Positions 48,946 through 58,700 are shown, numbered from the stretch's first letter. The stretch: 64,000 nucleotides of DNA from Acetobacter fallax (GCF_011516735.1 NZ_WOSX01000015.1:1-64000); one strand, 5' to 3'. Notes: generated from the letters alone by a model not told the origin. Made by a program: numbers and translations.

Positions 48946-49668
48946 GTGGGGGAAAAGGCTGTGCGGCGCAGGATCGTGCGCGAGGAAGAGCGGGAACTCT
49001 GGGCGAACTTCGCCCGGAGCGTGACGCCGCTTGCGCCTGCCGGCACACCAAAGATTCCGGCCAGAAAAAATGTGACTACGCCGCAGCAGGAAGCAGCCCG
49101 CTCCGATGCGGAGCGTGTGACAGAACTGGCCCGCCCCGAGCCAAAGCCTCCCCGAAAGACCGGACGAAAGCCGGCGAAAAGCAAAACAGTCCACGAGCCG
49201 GTCCCTCCGCTCTCGTCCGAAGCCATGTCTTTTCTGACCGTCGGTGAAATGGCGATCGCAGCCCATCTTCGAAATCGGGTCATAAAACGAAAAGGCCGAC
49301 CCCCTCAGGCAGATGCCATCCTGATCGGCACACGACAGACGGGCCTGGACACCGGAAGCTGGAAGCGGCTGGCCCGTGGACAGACGGCAGCGGAACGACG
49401 TCTGGATCTGCATGGAATGACGGCACAGGCCGCTTTTATGCGGTTGCGTGAGTTTCTGGTCATGTCGCATCGCGAGGGTGTGCGGTGTGTTGAGGTCGTG
49501 ACCGGCCTTGGCTCCGGACCCGAAGGCGGAATCCTGCGCCGCGAACTGCCGTTCTGGCTTGGACGGGATGATTTGCGGCGACTGGTTCTGGCAGTGACAC
49601 ATTCGCATGGCGCCAATCAGGGCGCCGTCCGGGTGCTGTTGCGGCGGCGAACTGGCGTAAGACGGTGA
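48946..49668 (+). CDS. Smr-domain (small MutS-related) protein
   Basis: The 240-residue protein has a basic, low-complexity N-terminal half and a C-terminal Smr domain: LDLHGMTAQAAFMRLREF near residue 150, VVTGLGSGPEGGILRRELP, and LAVTHSHGANQGAVRVLLRR. Smr domains are nicking or RNA-cleaving nuclease modules. The start is a GTG; the ATG at 49225 would delete the basic part. It is followed 25 bases later by the FecCD-like permease. Confidence 0.9.
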   Translation: MGEKAVRRRIVREEERELWANFARSVTPLAPAGTPKIPARKNVTTPQQEAARSDAERVTELARPEPKPPRKTGRKPAKSKTVHEPVPPLSSEAMSFLTVGEMAIAAHLRNRVIKRKGRPPQADAILIGTRQTGLDTGSWKRLARGQTAAERRLDLHGMTAQAAFMRLREFLVMSHREGVRCVEVVTGLGSGPEGGILRRELPFWLGRDDLRRLVLAVTHSHGANQGAVRVLLRRRTGVRR

Positions 49669-49693
49669 CGAAGCAACCAGCGGAACGACATTC

Positions 49694-50764
49694 GTGATCA
49701 GGGTGAGCGGGCCTGACGGGTCTGAAGCTCGCCGAACTTATGCGGCACTGAACCGGCGGCGCATCCGGATTATTATCGGTCTTGTTGCTGTTCTGATCGC
49801 ATGTTTTCTCGTCGATCTGTCGCTGGGGCCAGCACATCTTTCGTTTTCTGAGATCGTGCGGGTGCTTCTCGGCAATGATCACGGCGGCCCGGCCTCCGTT
49901 GTTGTCTGGAAGCTCCGACTGCCATTCGCGGTCATGGCAATTCTGACCGGGATGGCGCTTGGCCAGGCCGGTGCGGAGATGCAGACAATCCTCGATAACC
50001 CGCTGGCCAGCCCGTTCACGCTTGGGTTGTCGGCCGCGTCGGCGTTCGGAGCATCACTGGCGATCGTGCTTGGATGGCACGTGCCGGTGCCGATACCATG
50101 GCTCGGTGGCGAATGGATCGTGGCGGTGAATGCGTTCGTGTTCGCCATCGGCGCAGCCCTGCTGCTGGACCTGGTAGCACGTTGGCGCGGAGCCGCGACA
50201 GGCACCGTGATCCTGTTCGGGATCGCGCTGGTTTTCACGTTTCAGGCGCTGGTGGCACTGCTCCAGTTCCTGGCGACAGAGGACGCGTTGCAGGAACTCG
50301 TGTTCTGGACAATGGGGAGCGTCACGCGGGCAACCTGGCCTAAGATCACGGTGCTGGGCGTCGCCTGCGCGGTGGTGCTGCCCTGGTCGCTGCGCTCGGC
50401 CTGGGCACTGACCGCCCTGCGCATGGGAGAAGACCGGGCAGCCAGCCTGGGCGTGGATGTGCCGCGTGTCAGGCTGACTGCCTTGTTGCGGGTCAGTATT
50501 CTGGCAGCGCTGGCCGTGGCATTCTCGGGGACAATCGCGTTCGTCGGGCTGGTCGCGCCCCATATTGCACGACGGCTGCTGGGAGAGGATCATCGGGCCT
50601 ACCTGCCGGGAAGCGCGCTGGTGGGCGGCCTGATCATGTCCGCAGCCTCGATCACGGCAAAAAACCTGGTGCCGGGTGAGGTTCTGCCTGTGGGGATTGT
50701 GACAGCGCTTGTTGGCATCCCGTTTTTTCTGGTGACTGTGCTCCGACACCGGAGGATATCATGA
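49694..50764 (+). CDS. FecCD-family ABC transporter permease
   Basis: The 356-residue multi-pass permease of the iron-siderophore/cobalamin class has IGLVAVLIACFLVDLSLG, WKLRLPFAVMAILTGMALGQAGAEMQTILDNPLASPFTLG and GTIAFVGLVAPHIARRLLGEDHR (ATPase-coupling loop). GTG start. The ATP-binding gene overlaps its end by four bases. No solute-binding protein gene is adjacent, so the substrate remains open; iron complexes are likely. Confidence 0.93.
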   Translation: MIRVSGPDGSEARRTYAALNRRRIRIIIGLVAVLIACFLVDLSLGPAHLSFSEIVRVLLGNDHGGPASVVVWKLRLPFAVMAILTGMALGQAGAEMQTILDNPLASPFTLGLSAASAFGASLAIVLGWHVPVPIPWLGGEWIVAVNAFVFAIGAALLLDLVARWRGAATGTVILFGIALVFTFQALVALLQFLATEDALQELVFWTMGSVTRATWPKITVLGVACAVVLPWSLRSAWALTALRMGEDRAASLGVDVPRVRLTALLRVSILAALAVAFSGTIAFVGLVAPHIARRLLGEDHRAYLPGSALVGGLIMSAASITAKNLVPGEVLPVGIVTALVGIPFFLVTVLRHRRIS

Positions 50765-51600
50765 TGGCGTTGCAGGCCGGACCGCTGACCGGTCGACGCG
50801 GCAGGCGGATCGTTCTGGACAGCATCGAAATCGGCCCTCTGGAGGGAGGCACGATCACATCCCTGCTGGGTCCGAACGGAAGTGGAAAAACGACGTTATT
50901 GCGGGCTCTGGCGGGACTTTTCCCCGTCCAGGGGCCGATGTGGCTCGGGCCGCACGACCTTGGCGGAATGCGGGCGCCGGAACGGGCGAATTACTGCGCC
51001 TATATGCCGCAGACCCTGCCGCCGCCGATCCATATGCAGGCACTTGAGACAATTCTGGTTTCAATGCGGGCCAGCGGAGCCCACCCCGACGAGCAGGCAT
51101 TCGACACCGCCATCGACACGCTTGAGCGGCTGGGGATCGCCGACCTGTCCCTGCGGTTTCTGGATGAATTATCCGGCGGACAGCGCCAGCTTGTCGGACT
51201 GGCGCAGGTCCTGGCCCGGTCCCCGGCCCTGCTTTTGCTTGATGAACCGCTGAGCGCACTGGATCTCCGGCATCAGTTTGAAGTGATGGCGGTCCTGCGA
51301 CGCGAGACAGAAGCACGCGGCATGGTAACCGTCATGGTCATGCATGATCTCGGAATGGCGTTGCGGCGGACAGATTCAGCCGTGATGCTGGCGGAAGGAC
51401 GGGTAATCGGGGCGGGCGCGGTCGAGAATGTGGTGACACCGACGATCCTGGCGAGGGCATTCGGAATTCGCGCCAGAGTTGAACGAAGTGCGGAAGGTGA
51501 TTCGCTGGTCCTGGTCGATGGGGTAAGTAACATTTCAGAAGAACGTGCCGCGATGGACAACCAGTCTGATCACTACCGGTCTGCCCCTTCATCGTCATGA
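50761..51600 (+). CDS. ABC transporter ATP-binding protein (FepC-like)
   Basis: The 279-residue ATPase has Walker A LLGPNGSGKTTLL near residue 38, Q-loop MPQTLPPP, signature LSGGQRQLVGLAQVLARSP, Walker B LLLLDEPLSALD and H-loop MVMHDLGMAL. It pairs with the overlapping FecCD-type permease. The C-terminal 40 residues beyond the core are unusual for this class. Confidence 0.94.
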   Translation: MMALQAGPLTGRRGRRIVLDSIEIGPLEGGTITSLLGPNGSGKTTLLRALAGLFPVQGPMWLGPHDLGGMRAPERANYCAYMPQTLPPPIHMQALETILVSMRASGAHPDEQAFDTAIDTLERLGIADLSLRFLDELSGGQRQLVGLAQVLARSPALLLLDEPLSALDLRHQFEVMAVLRRETEARGMVTVMVMHDLGMALRRTDSAVMLAEGRVIGAGAVENVVTPTILARAFGIRARVERSAEGDSLVLVDGVSNISEERAAMDNQSDHYRSAPSSS

Positions 51601-51718
51601 AGGCGACCGCATAGTCTTCGTAAATGACGCTCACCATACCACGTCCGTCAGCTTCACTCTGCCTGCAATACCGGCTGAACCAGGGCTTATTTTCTGACAT
51701 CCCGATCACCCGCGCCAC

Positions 51719-52894
51719 TCAAAGCAGGCCGCTCTCCCGCTCCGTTTTTTCCGTCATGCCGACAGCCAGAAGAACAAGCGTCGCCAGCCCCGCGAGAGCC
51801 AGCATCGGAAGGTAGCCGCCTGCCATCCCCACAATGGCCAGAGCAGCGGCTCCGAGCAGATGGGAGCGGGGAAAGCCCTGACAGGCCACGCGCTTATAAA
51901 CAGCGCTGGCCAGCAGATAGATGACCGGCCCGGCGATCATAACGATGGCAGGAGCCCCTTCCGCATGTTCCATCGGATTTTCGAGCAGGAGATCCGTGCC
52001 GACGGCAGTGACGATGATACCGCTGATCAGAACAGCGTGGATGTAGTGGAAATACGCCCCGATGCGACCGGGATCGTCCGAACGGGTGATGACATGCTCC
52101 GCATCCTCGGCGGATGTCCCGAAATAGAGCCACCACATGGCGATCGTGCAGAGAAAACTGACGACAAATGCGCCAAGGATCGGGAGCGACCATATTTTCG
52201 CCTCTGCCATGGACAGCCCGGATGCCATGATGGTTTCGCCAAGCGCGACAATGGTGAACAGCTGGCAGCGTTCGACGAGATGGGCTCCGTCAATCGTCCA
52301 CTCCCGGGTCCGGGACCGGCCCAGACCCGGCAGCGGGAAGCCAAACATCGGAGAGACATATTCGCAAAGAACAGCAACAACCCAGAGCGGCAGGCGCCAG
52401 GCCGGGTCAGAAAGACCGCCCGCCACCCAGAAGCAGCCAGCAATGCTGACCCAGCCCAGGATACGGTGATAATTCGGAGCCAGCGGATGCGATGCGGGCA
52501 GCCGGATGACGATAAAGGCTGAGCGACCAGTCTGCATGCCCGCATAACATAGTGCGAAAGCAAGGCCACGCTCACCCCACGCCTCCGGGGCCGACGCGCC
52601 AACGAGGAGGGCAAGCGCCATTGTCGCAAAGATGAGACCACGGATGGCGGGCGTGCGGGGATCGAACCAGTTGGTCACCCAGGCCGCATATTGCCAGCCA
52701 AGCCAGGCAGCGAACCAGAGCACGGCAGTTTGCAGAGCGCCGAGCGGCGTCAGGTGATGCAGCAATCCGTGACTGATCTGCGTGATCGCAAACACATAGA
52801 CCAGATCAAAGAACAGTTCTTCGTTGGTGACACGCGCATGCTGACCGTCACGCTGGCGCAACAGAGGATGAAACCCGGCTTTGTCTCGGCTCAT
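51719..52894 (-). CDS. LtrA (low temperature requirement A) family membrane protein
   Basis: The 391-residue protein from MSRDKAGFHPLLRQRDG has the LtrA block RVTNEELFFDLVYVFAITQISHGLLHH and WQYAAWVTNWFDPRTPAIR, then about ten membrane segments and the ERCQLFTIVALGETI motif. The start at 52894 has CGGAGT upstream. Homologues are poorly characterised. Single gene. Confidence 0.9.
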   Translation of the reverse strand: MSRDKAGFHPLLRQRDGQHARVTNEELFFDLVYVFAITQISHGLLHHLTPLGALQTAVLWFAAWLGWQYAAWVTNWFDPRTPAIRGLIFATMALALLVGASAPEAWGERGLAFALCYAGMQTGRSAFIVIRLPASHPLAPNYHRILGWVSIAGCFWVAGGLSDPAWRLPLWVVAVLCEYVSPMFGFPLPGLGRSRTREWTIDGAHLVERCQLFTIVALGETIMASGLSMAEAKIWSLPILGAFVVSFLCTIAMWWLYFGTSAEDAEHVITRSDDPGRIGAYFHYIHAVLISGIIVTAVGTDLLLENPMEHAEGAPAIVMIAGPVIYLLASAVYKRVACQGFPRSHLLGAAALAIVGMAGGYLPMLALAGLATLVLLAVGMTEKTERESGLL

Positions 52895-53024
52895 GAATAC
52901 TCCGGCAAAAAGCCGGCCCATGGCGATCACGGTCCGGCTTCCACGCTTATAGCAAAAAGTAATGGTCTTTGACCCAGGGCGGGGAATGCTTCCGGGGAAA
53001 AAAGTCTTTCCCTAATCTCCACGA

Positions 53025-53798
53025 CTACTTCGTCGTATAGCCACCATTCACCAGGATTGTCTGACCCGTCATCCACCAGCCTTCCGAGACCATGAACCGG
53101 ATATAGGGTGCGATATCTTCAATATCGGTGAGACCCGTCCTGCTGAACGCGGACAGGGCAGCCGCCGATTTGTGATAGGCGACAGCATCCGCTCCTTCCT
53201 GACCATAGAAAAACGGCGTGTCCATCGGGCCAGGTCCGATCGCATTCACAGAAATGCCGCGTTCGCCAAACTCCTTTGACGCCGCGCGGGTAAAATGTTC
53301 AACGGCAGATTTGGAGCCGGCATAAGTGGAATAGAACGGCGTATAGGCCCCAAGCAGAGAGGTGACGACACTCAGAATTTTACCATTATCGTTCAGATTC
53401 TTACCGGCTTCTTTGATAAAGAAATAAGCCGCTTTCGTGTTAACGGCGAACATGCTGTCAAACTCTTCCTCAGTCGTGTCGAGGATCGGTTTTTTCAACA
53501 CTTTGCCAACAGTGTTAATCGCAATATCAGGTTTACCTATGGCCGCGACCGTGTCCGCGAAAAGTTGCGCACTGGCTCCGGCGGATGTCAGATCCCCCGG
53601 CAAAGCAACAGCGGTAATACCGTTGCCGGAAAGCTCGGCCACAAGCTTATCGGCATCGGTCTTCGAGGCATCGCCATGATGATGGATCGCAATGGCTCCT
53701 GCACCATGCGCGGCGAGATCACGGGCAATAAGGGCACCAAGATTCTTCGCCCCGCCAGTGATAAGAACAGTCTTTCCCGTGATGCTGTGATCGGTCAT
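53025..53798 (-). CDS. short-chain dehydrogenase/reductase
   Basis: The 257-residue SDR has TGGAKNLGALIARDLAA near residue 15 for cofactor binding, a variant INTVGKV in place of NNAG, SVVTSLLGAYTPFYSTYAGSKSA with catalytic Ser, Tyr and Lys, and ends VNGGYTTK. The ATG at 53798 follows GGAAGGAAGCG. It diverges from the LysR gene, which likely regulates it. Confidence 0.9.
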   Translation of the reverse strand: MTDHSITGKTVLITGGAKNLGALIARDLAAHGAGAIAIHHHGDASKTDADKLVAELSGNGITAVALPGDLTSAGASAQLFADTVAAIGKPDIAINTVGKVLKKPILDTTEEEFDSMFAVNTKAAYFFIKEAGKNLNDNGKILSVVTSLLGAYTPFYSTYAGSKSAVEHFTRAASKEFGERGISVNAIGPGPMDTPFFYGQEGADAVAYHKSAAALSAFSRTGLTDIEDIAPYIRFMVSEGWWMTGQTILVNGGYTTK

Positions 53799-53859
53799 GT
53801 CGCTTCCTTCCGAAAACCAGGCGACCTGATCGGCCGCACTTTGTAAACGACACATTATC

Positions 53860-53930
53860 GTTCGTGGTTTCCCGAAAAATCCGTTATTACCGAACAACAC
53901 CTGTCAGCTTTTCCGAACAATTCCCCATGG
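53860..53930. promoter_or_regulatory. possible LysR operator region
   Basis: The divergent intergenic segment contains a direct repeat of CCGAACAA (at about 53889 and 53913), 24 bases apart, next to the TTCGTGG...CGAAAA imperfect symmetry. This may be the regulator's binding site; only position and symmetry support it. Confidence 0.35.
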
Positions 53931-53942
53931 AGGATCTCGTCA

Positions 53943-54863
53943 TTGGATCGCATTGATCTGTTCCGGATCTTTGTCCGCGTTGTCGAAACGGCGAGTTTTT
54001 CACGGGCTGCCGCATTGCTCAACATGCCGCGCTCAAGCGTTTCAACCGCTGTCCAGGAGCTCGAAGCCCGGCTCGGCACCAGGCTTCTGGCCCGCACGAC
54101 CCGGTCAGTGGCACCAACGCCGGACGGACGGGCATTTTACGATCATGCGATCCGGCTGATCGCGGATGTCGAAGACGCGGAAAATCTGTTTCGTCGCGAC
54201 AAGGCCTCACCACGCGGAACCCTGCGGGTGGACATGCCGGGCCGGATCGGCAGACTGATCGTAGCCCCGGCGCTGCCGGAGTTTCTGGAACGCTATCCTG
54301 ATATCGACATCATCATGGGAGTCACGGACCGCGCTGTGAACATGATCGAAGACGGAGTGGACTGTGTGATCCGCGTCGGACCGCTCCAGGATTCCAGCCT
54401 GATCGCACGAAAGATCGGCATTCTGGACCTGATCAACGTCGCAAGTCCGGCCTATCTCGCCAGGTATGGCACTCCCGAAACGCCGGACGATCTGAAACAT
54501 CATCTCGCCGTGCAATATGCCTCGCCTTCGACAGGACGGACCGAAGACTGGGAGTGGGTCGAGGGCGGGCAGTTACGGACACTCGCCATGCACAGCCGCG
54601 TGACAGTGAACAGTGCCGAGGCTCTGATTGCCTGCTCGCTCGCGGGACTCGGCCTGATGCAGATTCCGGCTTACGATGTCAGACATCATCTTGACGATGG
54701 GAGCCTGATCGACGTGCTCCCCGCTTACCGCGCCGAGGCAGTCCCGATGACGCTTTTATACCCGGACCGCCGGCATCTTCCCTCGCGCCTCCAGGTTTTT
54801 TCGGACTGGCTGACTGCGCTCCTGGCTGTCCGGACGGCGGAGCAATCTCAGACTGATGACTGA
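53943..54863 (+). CDS. LysR-family transcriptional regulator
   Basis: The 306-residue regulator has an N-terminal winged helix (DLFRIFVRVVETASFSRAAALLNMPRSSVSTAVQELEARLGTRLLARTTRSV) and a type 2 periplasmic-binding effector domain. It starts with TTG at 53943, supported by GGAGG 9 bases upstream. It probably controls itself and the divergent SDR gene. Confidence 0.93.
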   Translation: MDRIDLFRIFVRVVETASFSRAAALLNMPRSSVSTAVQELEARLGTRLLARTTRSVAPTPDGRAFYDHAIRLIADVEDAENLFRRDKASPRGTLRVDMPGRIGRLIVAPALPEFLERYPDIDIIMGVTDRAVNMIEDGVDCVIRVGPLQDSSLIARKIGILDLINVASPAYLARYGTPETPDDLKHHLAVQYASPSTGRTEDWEWVEGGQLRTLAMHSRVTVNSAEALIACSLAGLGLMQIPAYDVRHHLDDGSLIDVLPAYRAEAVPMTLLYPDRRHLPSRLQVFSDWLTALLAVRTAEQSQTDD

Positions 54864-54925
54864 TTATCAGGGAGTCTGACCCTGTGGCCTCAGTAACGCT
54901 GCCAGGGCTTTGCCCTGGAGCCTGG

Positions 54926-55133
54926 CAAAGGCTCTGTTGTCGTTACGAGTTGATCTGTGATTTTTCAAAGGGTCAGAAAAAGACCGGGCTCAGCCCGCGC
55001 CCGGAAGGGGTCGCGGACCCCTTCACCCCAATCCGTTGATCAACAAACCGGTTTCCAAAGGTCTGCGACCTTTGGTGGGTTTCAGGGCAAAGCCCTGAGA
55101 AGTTACCAACACTTAATGACAACAGAGCCTTTG
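54926..55133. repeat. MITE-like palindromic repeat, full copy E (208 bp)
   Basis: Terminal repeats CAAAGGCTCTGTTGTCGTTA and (reverse complement of right end) CAAAGGCTCTGTTGTCATTA flank the same internal hairpins as copy A: GGGCTCAGCCC, AAGGGGTCGCGGACCCCTT, CCAAAGGTCTGCGACCTTTGG and CAGGGCAAAGCCCTG. The ends match for 16 bases exactly. Adjacent 54897-54920 and 55136-55200 contain further module fragments. Confidence 0.82.
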
Positions 55134-55319
55134 GAAACCATTCAGGGCGCAGTCCCTGCCAGGTCCGGGCTGAGCCCGGATGCCCTCATCTGCGGCTCGG
55201 TCTTTACAACCGCCGATATGAGGCCGGAAGCGGCTCCCGGCTTTATGATGCGGTCAGATCAGGTGCCTGACACTATCAATGAAGAATGACTCCAGGCTGA
55301 TGAAGGGTTACGAAACGCT

Positions 55320-56105
55320 GTGCTGCTGAATGTGATTGAACGCGGGCCTGAAGGGCCTGCCGATGGCCGTCCACCTGTTGTCTTTCTTCACGGACTTTTC
55401 GGACGAGGGCGAAATTTCGGGTTTTTCCAGCGCAGTCTCTCAGAGACACGTCGGACGCTGGCACTGGACCTGCGCAATCATGGCGACAGTCCTCACGGTC
55501 CGATGGATTATCCGACACTGGCCGCAGATGTCAGAGAGACCCTGGCGGCGCACAATGCACTGCCTGCGATCATCATCGGCCATTCAATGGGCGGAAAGAC
55601 AGCGATGATGCTGGCACTGACTGCGCCAGCCGATGTTCACGCCCTCATGGTCGCCGATATTGCGCCGGGCGAAGGCGGACTCGCCCACACCCAGGATCTT
55701 ACCGGGGGCCTGGTGAAACTGGCGATGCCCGCGACGCTTGATCTGTCGGGAGCAAACACCTGGCTGGAACCCGTGATCAGAGACCGGAGCGTGCGCGATC
55801 TGATGATTCAGAACCTGCAACTTGGCGATCATCCGCGCTGGCGGATCGGCCTGAATGAGATTCGGGACGCGCTGGATGCGATTGTCGGCTGGCCCGTGAT
55901 GCCGGCAGGCACGGAATATGACGGACCGACACTGTTCGTGGCCGGCGGAGACTCGAAGTATATCCAGCCAAAGAACTATCCCGAGATGCGAAGGCTTTTT
56001 CCGCATTACCGGCTGGAGGTGATCGAAGGAGCCGGGCACTGGCTCCATGCTCAGAAGCCACGTGAATTTCTGGCGATTACTACACAGTTTGTGAACAGCG
56101 TTTAG
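55320..56105 (+). CDS. alpha/beta-hydrolase (YbfF-like esterase)
   Basis: The 261-residue hydrolase has VVFLHGLFGRGRNF, the nucleophile elbow IIGHSMGGKTAM near residue 95, an acid in FVAGGDSKY, and the catalytic histidine in GAGHWLHAQKP. These fit the YbfF/ABHD11-type acyl-CoA/ester hydrolases. It starts with GTG after AAGGG. It directly follows a full repeat element. Confidence 0.9.
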   Translation: MLLNVIERGPEGPADGRPPVVFLHGLFGRGRNFGFFQRSLSETRRTLALDLRNHGDSPHGPMDYPTLAADVRETLAAHNALPAIIIGHSMGGKTAMMLALTAPADVHALMVADIAPGEGGLAHTQDLTGGLVKLAMPATLDLSGANTWLEPVIRDRSVRDLMIQNLQLGDHPRWRIGLNEIRDALDAIVGWPVMPAGTEYDGPTLFVAGGDSKYIQPKNYPEMRRLFPHYRLEVIEGAGHWLHAQKPREFLAITTQFVNSV

Positions 56106-56166
56106 AAAACACGGCCGTTCACAGCCTCCCCGCGCCGATGCACAGAGAAACCTGCAAACGCGCGGT

Positions 56167-57270
56167 TCAGGCAGGGATTGCACCTGTGCCGGAATTACCC
56201 TCCTGGTCCACACCGGAAAGACGCGTTCCATATCGGCGCGTAAAGGAAGACAGGACCACGCCCAGAGCGAGGTCACGAAGTCCGGCTTTTTTTCCGTAAT
56301 CCCAGGATGCCGTGGCGCTGTAGGCACCGAGACGCAGGAGCTTCAGACAGGCTTCAAGGCGTAAGAGAATAGTCTGATTTTCGTAAACGCGAAGACGCAG
56401 GCTACAAAATTTTTCGAGCTGACTCCAGCAGCGTTCGGCGCGTTGCAGCGCGATGGTATCCGGCCCGGATTGTCCGGGCTCCGAGAGCGCCCGCCGGAAA
56501 ATATCACGTCGGCAACGCGCGGTAATGGCGGGCGCACGCAGCCTCTCACTGCGATTTGAGATCAGACAGGTAAGACGTTCGCTCATGGTGCGCGCCCGTC
56601 TGTTGTTCCACCCATAAGCATTGCTGCCGTGCTGACGGTAATCGGCCAGGGACTGTTCTATGAAAGCAGTGCGCCCGAGAGATGTGGCAAGGAAAAAATA
56701 CCACCCGTCATGGGTATCTTTTTCATTGAGATGATAAAGATCGATACTGCTCTGCCAGAAGGACTCATATTTTTTCAGGGAAGCCTGAAAAACCATCGTA
56801 AAACCACAGGGATTTAACCACGGCCGGCTTCGGAGCTGTTCGACAACCGGATTTTTATCTAACAGCAGGTCGAGCCTGTCGCTAAGGATCTTTCCAGCCT
56901 GAACGATGCGCGCCTCATGATGGACCAGCAGGATGCTCTCATCCTGAAAGACTTCCACGCAGCGACTCAGTTTTTCCGGATACCAGTGGTCGTCCTGATC
57001 GCAGAACGCGATCAGGTCCGAACAGCAGAGATGAGCTGCCTTCATGAAGTTACCACGGAAACCGAGGCGAACTTCATTGACATAAATCCGCACAGGAAAA
57101 GGTGCTGTTTTTGCAAAGACCTCTATTTTTGCAATGGTATCGTCGGATGATCTGTCATCGCAGACTACAAGTTCCGCCGGGAGAAACGTCTGCTGCCTGA
57201 GGCTTTCGAGCTGCTCCCCGATATATCGGGTACCATTAAAGGTTGCCATCGCGATGGATACAGCTTTCAT
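56167..57270 (-). CDS. glycosyltransferase family 2 (rhamnosyl/galactosyl-transferase-like)
   Basis: The 367-residue protein has VSIAMATFNGTRYIGEQLESLRQQT, VVCDDRSSDDT, and FCDQDDHWYPEKL containing the DxD-type metal site, the standard GT-A order. A WLNPCGFTMVF and DGWYFFLATSLG segment lies at the acceptor site. No membrane anchor is obvious. It probably adds a sugar to a cell-surface polysaccharide. Base composition is somewhat more AT-rich than in neighbours. Confidence 0.9.
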   Translation of the reverse strand: MKAVSIAMATFNGTRYIGEQLESLRQQTFLPAELVVCDDRSSDDTIAKIEVFAKTAPFPVRIYVNEVRLGFRGNFMKAAHLCCSDLIAFCDQDDHWYPEKLSRCVEVFQDESILLVHHEARIVQAGKILSDRLDLLLDKNPVVEQLRSRPWLNPCGFTMVFQASLKKYESFWQSSIDLYHLNEKDTHDGWYFFLATSLGRTAFIEQSLADYRQHGSNAYGWNNRRARTMSERLTCLISNRSERLRAPAITARCRRDIFRRALSEPGQSGPDTIALQRAERCWSQLEKFCSLRLRVYENQTILLRLEACLKLLRLGAYSATASWDYGKKAGLRDLALGVVLSSFTRRYGTRLSGVDQEGNSGTGAIPA

Positions 57271-57579
57271 CGGACACCTGATTTCTTATTTATTATAGGT
57301 TTTTACAGAAAAAAGTGACGTGCCTCAGCCTCGCAAAATAATAGCGGCGAACTCACTCGCCCACTACATGCCCTGCTGATATTTTTACTACGTGACTGCC
57401 TGAACGGCAGGCTAAATCACGCCAAATATCCATGTCCACAAAAATAATATTTTGACATATTTTGACACACCTGAAATATTTCTCCAGTCTTCAGGCCAGA
57501 TGCGGAGACCACAGCACCCGTTGATATCAGGCAGCGAACAGAACGCCAGACGAACCGCCCCCCCCCCCCGATACACCAT
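57271..57579. other. AT-rich intergenic stretch with a 12-base C run
   Basis: This region is more AT-rich than the coding sequence around it and includes a run of 12 C at 57558-57569. No protein-coding gene is supported. The C run is a possible hotspot of slippage or of assembly error. Confidence 0.5.
57452..57480 (+). promoter_or_regulatory. candidate promoter of an unannotated short transcript
   Basis: TTGACA at 57452-57457 and AATATT at 57475-57480 are 17 bases apart; the first hexamer is part of a tandem TATTTTGACA repeat. A transcript from here would end at the bidirectional hairpin at 57580-57616, giving about 130 bases. Prediction by eye. Confidence 0.3.
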
Positions 57580-57616
57580 AAAAAAAGCCGCCGGCCCGAA
57601 GGCTGGCGGCTTTTTC
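57580..57616 (-). terminator. terminator of rplM-rpsI (bidirectional form)
   Basis: GCCGCCGGCC and GGCTGGCGGC pair with one G-U around CGAA, flanked by an A run on the left and a T run on the right, so it can terminate in both directions. It is 35 bases past the rpsI stop. Confidence 0.88.
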
Positions 57617-57650
57617 GTAACCCTTTCCCCGAGGGGAGCGTTGTCGCAGA

Positions 57651-58142
57651 TCAGCGCTTGCTGAACTGGAACGAACGACGGGCCTTGGCTTTACCGTATT
57701 TCTTACGCTCAACCTGACGGGAGTCACGGGTCAGGAACCCGGCTGCCTTCAGAATGCTGCGCAGACCCGGCTCGTAATGCGTCAGCGCGCGGCTGAGCCC
57801 ATGACGAACCGCGCCAGCCTGACCGGACAGACCACCACCGGTCACCGTGCAGACCACGTCGAACTGGTTGTAGCGGTCAGCGACCAGGAAAGGCTGCGTC
57901 AGCAGCATGCGCAGAACCGGACGGGCGAAATAGGTGCCGATCGGACGACCGTTCACCGAAATGTCGCCCTTGCCAGGCTTGATCCACACGCGGGCAACCG
58001 ATTCCTTACGACGACCCGTCGCGTAAGAACGGCCCTGCGCATCGCGCTTCACTTCATAAACAGGCGCTTCCGGGGAAAGCGTCGCCGGAGCAACGTCTTT
58101 CAGGTCAGCAAGCGTGCCTGTGCGTTCCAGAGTTTCGGACAT
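57651..58142 (-). CDS. rpsI: 30S ribosomal protein S9
   Basis: The 163-residue protein carries [37 protein letters not shown] and the basic C-terminus [18 protein letters not shown] reaching the P-site tRNA. The first 35 residues are an extension also seen in alphaproteobacterial homologues. It is 5 bases after rplM. Confidence 0.98.
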   Translation of the reverse strand: MSETLERTGTLADLKDVAPATLSPEAPVYEVKRDAQGRSYATGRRKESVARVWIKPGKGDISVNGRPIGTYFARPVLRMLLTQPFLVADRYNQFDVVCTVTGGGLSGQAGAVRHGLSRALTHYEPGLRSILKAAGFLTRDSRQVERKKYGKAKARRSFQFSKR

Positions 58143-58147
58143 GGTTA

Positions 58148-58627
58148 TCAGACCCCACTCTTCGCGGCGATGGTGTTTTTACGGTTCAGAGCCGCAACAT
58201 CCAGTTTGACCGGAGCCTGCCCGTCATGCGGGTGAGCCGGGCCGGCATAGACATGCAGATTACGCATCTGGGCGCGCTGCAGCGGGCCACGCGTGATCAT
58301 ACGCTCAATGGCTTTCTCAACCACCTCGGTCGGGTTCTTGCCTTCAAGACGCTGCGCGATCGTGCGCGACTTGATGCCACCCGGATAGCCGGTGTGATAA
58401 TGGAACAGCTTCTGGCCGACTTTATTGCCGGTGAGGCTGATCTTCTCCGCGTTGACGATAACGACATGGTCGCCGCAATCAACGTGAGGAGTGAACTGCG
58501 GCTTGTGCTTGCCGCGGAGACGCGTGGCAACAAGAGTGGCGAGACGACCAAGAACGAGGCCTTCGGCGTCGATCAGGATCCAGTTCTTCGTCACCTCCGC
58601 CGGTTTAAGCGAGAGAGTGGTCTTCAT
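58148..58627 (-). CDS. rplM: 50S ribosomal protein L13
   Basis: The 159-residue protein has [48 protein letters not shown] and [28 protein letters not shown], the standard L13 blocks. First gene of the rplM-rpsI operon. Confidence 0.98.
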   Translation of the reverse strand: MKTTLSLKPAEVTKNWILIDAEGLVLGRLATLVATRLRGKHKPQFTPHVDCGDHVVIVNAEKISLTGNKVGQKLFHYHTGYPGGIKSRTIAQRLEGKNPTEVVEKAIERMITRGPLQRAQMRNLHVYAGPAHPHDGQAPVKLDVAALNRKNTIAAKSGV

Positions 58628-58671
58628 TGATCTTATATCCGTCCAGAAATCTTGAGCGGTTCGGGTGGCGC

Positions 58672-58700
58672 CTTATGCTCACACAGCACGCCGGCGTCAA
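58672..58700 (-). promoter_or_regulatory. predicted promoter of rplM-rpsI
   Basis: On the minus strand TTGACG (58700-58695) and CATAAG (58677-58672) are 17 bases apart, placing a start about 35 bases before rplM. This is a good sigma-70-type match by eye. Confidence 0.55.

Noticed and set aside
48409..49608. 399-residue minus-strand frame
   Set aside because: It is antisense to the well-supported smr gene, has erratic composition and no family motifs.
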